The position numbers were made by a program, and so were the translations under genes. Source: Brevundimonas sp. (GTDB taxonomy: Bacteria > Pseudomonadota > Alphaproteobacteria > Caulobacterales > Caulobacteraceae). From it: a DNA stretch of 5,464 nucleotides. The notes under the pieces are model-generated. The model was not told the origin of the DNA. It made no database searches and saw only the letters and a list, made by a program, of their open reading frames with translations. The stretch covers positions 1 to 5,464 of the forward strand of contig JAVHYH010000209.1 in NCBI GenBank assembly GCA_031119155.1, written 5' to 3'. Below are positions 1-4,357 of the stretch, piece after piece; position 1 is the first letter of the stretch; every line of letters begins with the position of its first letter.

Positions 1-1870
1 GGGATTCCAGCTGGAACACCCCGACCGTCTGGCCCGAGGCCATCAGCTCATAGGTGCGGGCGTCGTCCAGCGGCAGCTGGTTCCAGATCGGGGCCAGCCC
101 GCGCCGGGACAGGTAGCCGTGGGCGCGGTCCAGGGTCGTCAGTGTCTTCAGGCCGAGGAAGTCGAACTTCACCAGACCGGCCGGTTCGACCCACTTCATG
201 TTGAACTGGGTGGCCGGGATGTCCGAGCGCGGGTCCTGATAGAGCGGCACCAGCTCGGTCAGGGGGCGGTCGCCGATGACGATGCCGGCGGCGTGGGTCG
301 AGGCGTTGCGGTACAGGCCCTCCAGCTCCAGCGCCGTCTCCAGCAGGTTGCGCACCGCCGGTTCGGCGTCGCGGGCCTCCTTCAGGCGCGGCTCCAGGTC
401 GATGGCCTGGGCCAGGGTGACGGGCGCCGCCGGGTTGTTCGGCACCATCTTGCAGAGGCGGTCGACCTGGCCGAGCGGCATCTGCAGCACACGGCCGACG
501 TCGCGCAGCACGGCGCGGGCCTGCAGGGTGCCGAAGGTGATGATCTGGGCGACCCGGTCCTTGCCGTAGTGCTGCTGGACGTAGGTGATGACCTCTTCGC
601 GCCGCTCCTGACAGAAGTCGATGTCGAAGTCGGGCATGGAGACGCGTTCCGGGTTCAGGAAGCGCTCGAACAGCAGGCCGAACCGCAGGGGGTCCAGATC
701 GGTGATGGTCAGGGCCCAGGCGACCAGCGAACCGGCGCCGGAACCCCGGCCCGGTCCGACCGGAATGTCGTGGTTCTTGGCCCATTTGATGAAGTCGGCC
801 ACGATCAGGAAGTAACCGGGGAAGCCCATCTGGGTGATGATCCCGACCTCCCATTCGAGGCGGTCCCAGTAGTCCTGCTCCGGCACGGCCGGGGTGACCT
901 CGGTCAGGCGGACCTTCAGCCCCTCGCGGGCCTGATGCAGCAGTTCGTCGGGCTCGGAGCGGCCCGCGCCGGTGTCGAAACGCGGCAGGATGGGCGCGTG
1001 GGTCTTGACCAGGAAGGCGCAGCGGCGGGCGATGTCGAGGGTGGTGTCGCAGGCCTCGGGCAGGTCGGCGAACAGCTCGCGCATGGCGGCGGGCGTCTTG
1101 AACCAGTGCTCGCCGGTGATGCGGCGGCGGTCCTCCTGACCGGTGAAGGCGCCGTCGGCGATGCACAGCAGGGCGTCGTGCGACTTCGCCTGCGAGGCCT
1201 TGGCGTAATAGGCGTCGTTGGTGGCGACCAGCGGGACGTCGTTTTCATAGGCCCAGGCGACGAGGCCGCGCTCGGCCTGGCCTTCGCTGGGCAGGCCGTG
1301 ACGCTGGAGTTCGACGTACATGCGGTCGCCGAAGGTGGCGAACATCTCGTTCAGCGCCGCGTTTCCGGCGGTCGTCTTGCCCTGCACATAGAGGGGATCG
1401 ACCGGGCCGTCGGGGCCGCCGGTCAGCAGCAGCAGGCCGTCGGAATGCTCGACGACGGTGTTCCAGGGCACGCCCGGCTCGTCGGTCGGGGCGATGTCGA
1501 GATAGGCGGACGATGACAGCTTGCAGAGGTTGAGCCAGCCGGTCTCGTTCTGGACGATCAGAACGACGGTGGGCACCTTGGTCCAGCGGTCGGTCCCCTG
1601 CCCGCCGATGCCGGTGACCGGCAGGGCGCAGGCGACGATGGGCTGGACGCCCGCATCCTTGGCGGCCTGGCTGAACTCAAGCGCGCCGAACAGGTTGGCC
1701 CGGTCGGCCACGCCCACGGCGGGCATGGCGTTGTCGGCGGCCATCTTCGGGATCTTGCCGGCCTTGATCGCGCCTTCCAGCAGCGAATAGGCCGAGCGGA
1801 CCCGCAGGTGGATGAAGCCCTGACTGTTCAACGCCTCGCTCACGCCGTCACCGCTCCGTTCGTCCGCCAT
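1..1870 (-). CDS. dnaE: DNA polymerase III subunit alpha, N-terminal 623 codons (3' end beyond the window)
   Basis: This is the catalytic subunit of the replicative DNA polymerase (C-family), which extends primers in the cytoplasmic replisome together with the beta clamp, epsilon and tau. Visible from the N-terminus are a PHP domain (about 19-290) beginning HLRVRSAYSLLEGA, then the palm, with the glycine-rich motif GPGRGSGAGSLVAW at 372-385 and the MPDFDIDF motif giving acidic residues D416 and D418. The third catalytic aspartate is D570 in VKFDFLGL. All three sit 15 residues after E. coli D401, D403 and D555, so the alignment is gap-free overall. The PHP histidines expected in active enzymes are replaced (R23, R25, R57), so this domain is probably not a nuclease. 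Family members are about 1,150 residues, so roughly half is missing at the left edge. The reading frame is open throughout. A stop lies eight codons upstream of the ATG at 1870; the GTG at 1843 is an alternative start with a better-placed GGAG. Gene identity is certain, the start less so. Confidence 0.97.
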   Translation of the reverse strand, partial: MADERSGDGVSEALNSQGFIHLRVRSAYSLLEGAIKAGKIPKMAADNAMPAVGVADRANLFGALEFSQAAKDAGVQPIVACALPVTGIGGQGTDRWTKVPTVVLIVQNETGWLNLCKLSSSAYLDIAPTDEPGVPWNTVVEHSDGLLLLTGGPDGPVDPLYVQGKTTAGNAALNEMFATFGDRMYVELQRHGLPSEGQAERGLVAWAYENDVPLVATNDAYYAKASQAKSHDALLCIADGAFTGQEDRRRITGEHWFKTPAAMRELFADLPEACDTTLDIARRCAFLVKTHAPILPRFDTGAGRSEPDELLHQAREGLKVRLTEVTPAVPEQDYWDRLEWEVGIITQMGFPGYFLIVADFIKWAKNHDIPVGPGRGSGAGSLVAWALTITDLDPLRFGLLFERFLNPERVSMPDFDIDFCQERREEVITYVQQHYGKDRVAQIITFGTLQARAVLRDVGRVLQMPLGQVDRLCKMVPNNPAAPVTLAQAIDLEPRLKEARDAEPAVRNLLETALELEGLYRNASTHAAGIVIGDRPLTELVPLYQDPRSDIPATQFNMKWVEPAGLVKFDFLGLKTLTTLDRAHGYLSRRGLAPIWNQLPLDDARTYELMASGQTVGVFQLES

Positions 1871-1878
1871 CCCTGCAT
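1840..1878 (-). other. Possible 12-codon leader ORF overlapping the alternative dnaE start
   Basis: An ATG at 1878 opens a frame of 12 codons (MQGWRTNGAVTA) that stops at a TGA whose TG is shared with the GTG at 1843-1841, the second possible dnaE start (sequence GTGA). Such overlaps often mark translational coupling. There is no convincing Shine-Dalgarno sequence before the ATG, and the frame merely continues a longer open stretch upstream, so it may well be chance. It matters only if dnaE starts at the GTG. Confidence 0.15.
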
Positions 1879-1985
1879 GGTGAACCGAGTCTCACATCCG
1901 GGCGGCGGGAAACACCGGAAAGCGACGCGGCGGGCGCCTGACAGGGGAGCGTTTGTGGACAGGTCGCCTTTTGGAAGCCGGAGGC

Positions 1986-2036
1986 CGATCCGGACTGCCG
2001 GGAAAGGCGTCCGGAGAGTCCGGTCAGTCCGGATCG
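1986..2036 (-). repeat. 12-bp perfect inverted repeat (potential hairpin in dnaE leader)
   Basis: The arm CGATCCGGACTG at 1986-1997 is the exact reverse complement of CAGTCCGGATCG at 2025-2036, with a 27-base loop. In the minus-strand transcript it would form a GC-rich 12-bp stem about 115-165 nt upstream of the dnaE start. No U-tract follows, so it is not a classical intrinsic terminator. Its loop contains one arm of the larger inverted repeat at 2008-2098, so the two structures could compete. Confidence 0.6.
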
Positions 2037-2104
2037 CCCGGGCAAGTCCTTGAAAACACGCGATGCCCGAGTCGAGCAAAGGGCGGACTCTCCGGACGGT
2101 CCGG
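1990..2104. repeat. Cluster of GTCCGG/CCGGAC hexamers with 9-bp periodicity
   Basis: Six copies of the hexamer fall within 115 bp: GTCCGG on the plus strand at 2009, 2018, 2027 and 2099, and CCGGAC at 1990 and 2092. The first three form exact 9-bp direct repeats (GTCCGGAGA, GTCCGGTCA, GTCCGGATC). The last two form the odd palindrome CCGGACgGTCCGG at 2092-2104. A seventh CCGGAC is at 2212 in the 5' leader of the SidA-like gene. This exceeds what base composition alone would give (roughly 0.15 expected by my estimate). The function is unknown. Confidence 0.6.
2008..2098 (-). repeat. 15-bp perfect inverted repeat with 61-bp loop
   Basis: The arm CGTCCGGAGAGTCCG at 2008-2022 is matched exactly by its reverse complement CGGACTCTCCGGACG at 2084-2098. 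On the minus-strand transcript the first arm begins only 8 nt after the stop codon of the SidA-like gene. Each arm carries a GANTC site (2016-2020 and 2086-2090). It could act as an RNA stem, a regulator-binding dyad or a transcript stabiliser. It is not followed by a U-tract. Confidence 0.6.
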
Positions 2105-2106
2105 GT

Positions 2107-2202
2107 TCACGCCGTCGGGAGCAGCAGGACGGCTTGCCAGACCAGCAGCACGAAACCGGCGCACGACGCCAGCGACACAGACTCACGAACCCAACGCGCC
2201 AT
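2107..2202 (-). CDS. sidA: SidA-like SOS-induced cell division inhibitor (31-aa membrane peptide)
   Basis: A 31-codon gene for a very small inner-membrane protein. It starts MARWVRESVS, with arginines at 3 and 6, continues with one hydrophobic span of about 18 residues (roughly 11-28, rich in Leu, Val and Ala with W22), and ends PTA. By the positive-inside rule the N-terminus should be cytoplasmic. The start is set by GGGAGG placed 5 nt before the ATG. Directly upstream is a strong promoter with two perfect LexA boxes, so DNA damage should induce it. In Caulobacter, SidA is a 29-residue, single-span, LexA-controlled peptide that blocks division by acting on FtsW/FtsN at the septum. Size, topology and SOS control all match, and I recall the Caulobacter gene also lying beside dnaE, though I cannot check this. 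I cannot align the sequences here, so orthology is inferred. A different SOS membrane peptide is the main alternative. Confidence 0.8.
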   Translation of the reverse strand: MARWVRESVSLASCAGFVLLVWQAVLLLPTA

Positions 2203-2207
2203 GACGG

Positions 2208-2213
2208 CCTCCC
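2208..2213 (-). promoter_or_regulatory. Shine-Dalgarno of the SidA-like gene
   Basis: The minus strand reads GGGAGG, then 5 nt (CCGTC), then ATG. This is a near-ideal ribosome binding site and the best in the window. It is the main reason to accept such a short frame as a real gene and to fix its start at 2202. Its GGG can also pair in a small hairpin: CCCGGA at 2229-2224 with TCCGGG at 2216-2211. Confidence 0.8.
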
Positions 2214-2221
2214 GGACTGAT

Positions 2222-2236
2222 GTTCCGGGTCTGTTC
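2222..2236 (-). promoter_or_regulatory. LexA operator, downstream box
   Basis: The plus strand reads GTTC CGGGTCT GTTC, a perfect match to the alphaproteobacterial SOS box GTTC-N7-GTTC. It covers the end of the -10 element and the expected transcription start of the SidA-like gene. Bound LexA would block RNA polymerase until RecA-stimulated self-cleavage after DNA damage. Confidence 0.85.
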
Positions 2237-2261
2237 TATGTTCTCATTCTGTTCGCGTCAA
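2233..2261 (-). promoter_or_regulatory. Promoter of the SidA-like gene (housekeeping sigma type)
   Basis: On the minus strand TTGACG (2261-2256) is separated by 17 bp from TAGAAC (2238-2233). This is a 5/6 match to the -35 and a 4/6 match to the -10 consensus at ideal spacing. Transcription should start near 2230-2226, giving a leader of only about 25 nt before the ATG. The two LexA boxes occupy the spacer and the -10/start region, as expected for an SOS promoter. Confidence 0.75.
2240..2254 (-). promoter_or_regulatory. LexA operator, upstream box
   Basis: The plus strand reads GTTC TCATTCT GTTC, a second perfect GTTC-N7-GTTC box. It lies wholly in the 17-bp spacer between the -35 and -10 elements. 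The box starts are 18 bp apart, with 3 bp between boxes, so two LexA dimers would sit close together and nearly on the same helical face modulo about 1.7 turns. Two adjacent perfect boxes imply tight repression. Confidence 0.9.
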
Positions 2262-2289
2262 GGGGCGGGCGGCGGAACGCGCTGCCGGC

Positions 2290-2335
2290 GCCCCTCCACC
2301 GCTTCGCGGTCCCCCCTCCCCCCGGTGGGGAAGGA
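2290..2335 (-). terminator. GC-rich palindromic patch downstream of lolD (terminator-like or dispersed repeat)
   Basis: About 20 bases after the lolD stop the DNA holds two small dyads: CCCC-GGT-GGGG around 2320-2330 and ACCGC-TTC-GCGGT at 2298-2310. Both are embedded in runs of C on the plus strand. In the lolD transcript these would fold into short G/C hairpins, but no U-tract follows, so a canonical intrinsic terminator is not supported. Patches of this look (C-runs around an ACCGC-TTC-GCGGT core) recur between genes in related genomes, from memory. It may end the proS-lol transcript with Rho or protect its 3' end. Confidence 0.4.
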
Positions 2336-2346
2336 AGGGATGCGTC

Positions 2347-3060
2347 CTAGTAGGCGTGAGCCTCCGCGGGCCGCTCTTCCAGGTGCCCGTCCTTGATGGC
2401 GAAGACGCGGTCCATGTGGCCGGCCAGTTCCATGTTGTGGGTAGCGATCAGGGCGGCGACGCCGGTCTGTTTGACGACGTCGTGCAGGGCCTCGAACACC
2501 GTCTGGCTGGTGGCCGGGTCGAGGTTGCCGGTGGGCTCGTCAGCCAGCAGGAGGCGCGGGCGGTTGGCCAGGGCGCGGGCCACGGCGACGCGTTGACGCT
2601 CGCCGCCCGACAGCTGTGACGGCTGGTGGGTCAGGCGATCGCCGAGGCCGAGGGAGGACAGGAGCTCCTCGGCGCGGGCGCGGGCGTCGACCTGCTTCCA
2701 GCCGGCGATGCGCAGCGGCAGGGCGACGTTATCGCGGGCGTCGAACTCGGGCAGCAGGTGGTGGAACTGGTAGACGAAGCCGATGCGGTCCAGCCGGATG
2801 CGGGTGCGTTCGCGGTCGCTGAGGTCGGCGACGGCCTCCCCGTCGATGCGAACCTCGCCCTCGGTCGGATGCTCGAGCAGGCCGGCGGCGTGCAGCAGCG
2901 ACGACTTGCCGGAGCCGGACGGGCCGATCAGGCCGACGATCTCGCCGGGCATGATGTCCAGATTGACGCCGCGCAGGACGGTCAGGCCGCCATCGGCGGT
3001 GTCATAGGTGCGGGTCAGGTTGCGCACCGAGAGGACGGGAGACACGGTCGTCTTACTCAT
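2347..3060 (-). CDS. lolD: Lipoprotein-releasing system ATP-binding protein LolD
   Basis: ATPase of the Lol exporter, which pulls mature outer-membrane lipoproteins from the inner membrane and passes them to periplasmic LolA. It works as a cytoplasmic dimer on the permease encoded just upstream. The 237-residue chain has all ABC motifs: Walker A GPSGSGKS (46-53), Q-loop Q98, signature LSGGERQR (150-157), Walker B LLLADEP with D174 and E175, D-loop GNLD (178-181) and H-loop H208. The segment QFHHLLPEF after the Q-loop is characteristic of LolD and separates it from MacB or FtsE ATPases. Length is normal for the family. The ATG at 3060 overlaps the permease stop by 8 bp (ATGAGTAA), and a GAGG lies 9 nt upstream inside the permease gene, indicating coupled translation. 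It is the last gene of the proS-lol run. Confidence 0.96.
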   Translation of the reverse strand: MSKTTVSPVLSVRNLTRTYDTADGGLTVLRGVNLDIMPGEIVGLIGPSGSGKSSLLHAAGLLEHPTEGEVRIDGEAVADLSDRERTRIRLDRIGFVYQFHHLLPEFDARDNVALPLRIAGWKQVDARARAEELLSSLGLGDRLTHQPSQLSGGERQRVAVARALANRPRLLLADEPTGNLDPATSQTVFEALHDVVKQTGVAALIATHNMELAGHMDRVFAIKDGHLEERPAEAHAY

Positions 3061-4357
3061 AGCGGAGGGCCTCGACCGGATCGAGCTTGGCGGCCTGCCA
3101 GGACGGGATCAGTCCGGCGACGCAGCTCATGAAGAAGGACCAGACGGTGACCCAGAAGACGTCGACCGGATCGACGAGGGCGGGCACGGCGTCCAGCATG
3201 TAGACGTCGGCGTTGAACAGCTCGGTCTGGAAGACGAACTCGAGGAAATGCTGGATCGAGCCGATGTTCAGGCAGAACAGCAGGCCGAGGATCAGCCCGG
3301 TCAGGGTGCCCGCCACGCCGATCATGGCGCCGGACAGGAAGAAGACGCGCAGCATCGACGACTGGCTGGCCCCGACGGTGCGCAGGATAGCGATGTCGCG
3401 GGTCTTGTTCTTCACCAGCATGACGATGCCCGAGATGATGTTCAGGGCGGCGATGGCGACGACGAGGCCGAGGATGATGCTCATGGCCACCCGCTCGACC
3501 TTCAGCGCGCCCCAGAAGGCGGCGAGACGGTCGCGCCAGTCGGTGACCAGACCGGTCTGGCCGGCGGCCTGCTGGACCGGGATGCGCAGGGCCTCGACGC
3601 GATCCGGCTGGTCGATCTTGAGCTCGATCACGTCCCAGACGGACTCCTTGCCGTAGAAGAGCTGGGCCTGCTCCAGCGGCATGAAGATGAAGGCCTGGTC
3701 GAAGTCGGAGGTGCCGGAGGTGAAGACGCCGCCGACGCGATAGGCCTTCTCCAGACCGCCGAGGTTGCCGAAGGCGCTGGAGGCGCCGGTGGGCGAATAC
3801 AGGGTGATGGGATCGCCGACGCGCAGGCCCAGACCGTCGGCCAGCGCCTTGCCGATCAGGATGTTGTCGCCGCCGTAGTCGCCTTGGCCGAACGACTGCC
3901 GGGCCGCCGGGGTCAGGCTGTCATAGACATACTGCATCGACTTCAGGTCGCCGGGGGCGATGCCGCGGACGATGGCGCCTGTGGTGGCGCCGCCGGCGCG
4001 GACGATGCTCTGGTCATTGGTCATGGGGGTGACGAAGACCACGCCGGGGACAGCCTTGATCCGCGCCACGGCCGCGTCCCGCTCGGGCGAGCGCAGCAGG
4101 TCGCCGGAGACGTACATGTGGCCGTTGAAGGACAGCATCCGGTCCAGCAGCGTCGCGCGGAAGCCGGCCATGATGCTCATCACCGTGATCAGCGCCATGA
4201 CGGCCAGGGCGATGGCCACGTAGGAGATGATGGCGATCAGGGCGATGCCGCCCTCCTTGCGCTTGGCGCGGAGGTAGCGGACGGCCAGCCCCAGCTCCCA
4301 GGCGGAGAAGGGACCGGCGGGCTTCGTCGGCTTCACGGCCGGCGTGGCGTCAGTCAT
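3053..4357 (-). CDS. Lipoprotein-releasing ABC transporter permease, LolC/LolE family (LolF-like)
   Basis: Inner-membrane permease that extracts lipoproteins, powered by LolD. The 434 residues show a short basic N-terminus with AVRYLRAKRKEGG (25-37), a first membrane span (about 38-63), a periplasmic domain (about 65-285), then three C-terminal spans (about 290-316, 338-365 and 397-418) of the FtsX-like domain. The motif KNKTRDIAILRTVGAS (316-331) after span 2 is the coupling region facing the ATPase, and the C-terminus DPVEALRYE is typical of LolC/E. Length and topology are complete. Only one permease gene is adjacent, with proS and lolD on either side. This fits the alphaproteobacterial arrangement in which a single LolF-type permease acts as a homodimer in place of the LolC-LolE pair, though a second copy elsewhere cannot be excluded. 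The ATG at 4357 overlaps the proS TGA (ATGA). Confidence 0.93.
   Translation of the reverse strand: MTDATPAVKPTKPAGPFSAWELGLAVRYLRAKRKEGGIALIAIISYVAIALAVMALITVMSIMAGFRATLLDRMLSFNGHMYVSGDLLRSPERDAAVARIKAVPGVVFVTPMTNDQSIVRAGGATTGAIVRGIAPGDLKSMQYVYDSLTPAARQSFGQGDYGGDNILIGKALADGLGLRVGDPITLYSPTGASSAFGNLGGLEKAYRVGGVFTSGTSDFDQAFIFMPLEQAQLFYGKESVWDVIELKIDQPDRVEALRIPVQQAAGQTGLVTDWRDRLAAFWGALKVERVAMSIILGLVVAIAALNIISGIVMLVKNKTRDIAILRTVGASQSSMLRVFFLSGAMIGVAGTLTGLILGLLFCLNIGSIQHFLEFVFQTELFNADVYMLDAVPALVDPVDVFWVTVWSFFMSCVAGLIPSWQAAKLDPVEALRYE

Larger units (their letters stand above)
1871..2106 (-). promoter_or_regulatory. dnaE leader / intergenic region between the SidA-like gene and dnaE
   Basis: This 236-bp non-coding stretch must hold any private dnaE promoter. 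I see no good -35/-10 pair for the minus strand; TTGCTC at 2079-2074 is the only passable -35 and lacks a convincing partner. It contains clustered GTCCGG hexamers, two long inverted repeats and four GANTC sites (1887, 2016, 2069, 2086), described separately. The open frames crossing it on both strands have no ribosome binding sites or recognisable protein character, and I treat them as spurious. dnaE may be transcribed from an unrecognised promoter here, from the SOS promoter upstream, or both. Confidence 0.5.
1887..2184. other. Cluster of five GANTC sites (CcrM-type methylation sites)
   Basis: GANTC occurs at 1887-1891, 2016-2020, 2069-2073, 2086-2090 and 2180-2184. Scanning by eye I found only about three others in the roughly 5 kb of coding sequence (near 3, 3643 and 4653). 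In Caulobacter and relatives CcrM methylates GANTC, and GcrA uses its methylation state to time transcription through the cell cycle. The cluster upstream of dnaE therefore suggests replication-coupled regulation, which is inference. Confidence 0.5.

Noticed and set aside
119..1516. Long plus-strand open frame (465 codons) across dnaE
   Set aside because: It is antisense to an unmistakable dnaE reading frame with all catalytic motifs. Its composition is typical of the mirror frames of high-GC genes and it has no family motif.
1954..1962. DnaA-box-like TGTGGACAG
   Set aside because: It matches the consensus TGTGGATAA at only 7 of 9 positions, stands alone and has no AT-rich DNA nearby, so neither an origin nor DnaA control is supported.
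1848..2186. Minus-strand frame of 112 codons overlapping the SidA-like gene and leader
   Set aside because: It is in another frame to the 31-codon gene and has no ribosome binding site. Its Cys/Arg-rich product has no recognisable character and it runs over the dnaE start.
1871..2346. tRNA, CRISPR array, insertion sequence or attachment site in the intergenic DNA
   Set aside because: No cloverleaf, regularly spaced long repeats, transposase fragment or flanking direct repeats are visible; the repeats present are short hexamers and inverted repeats.
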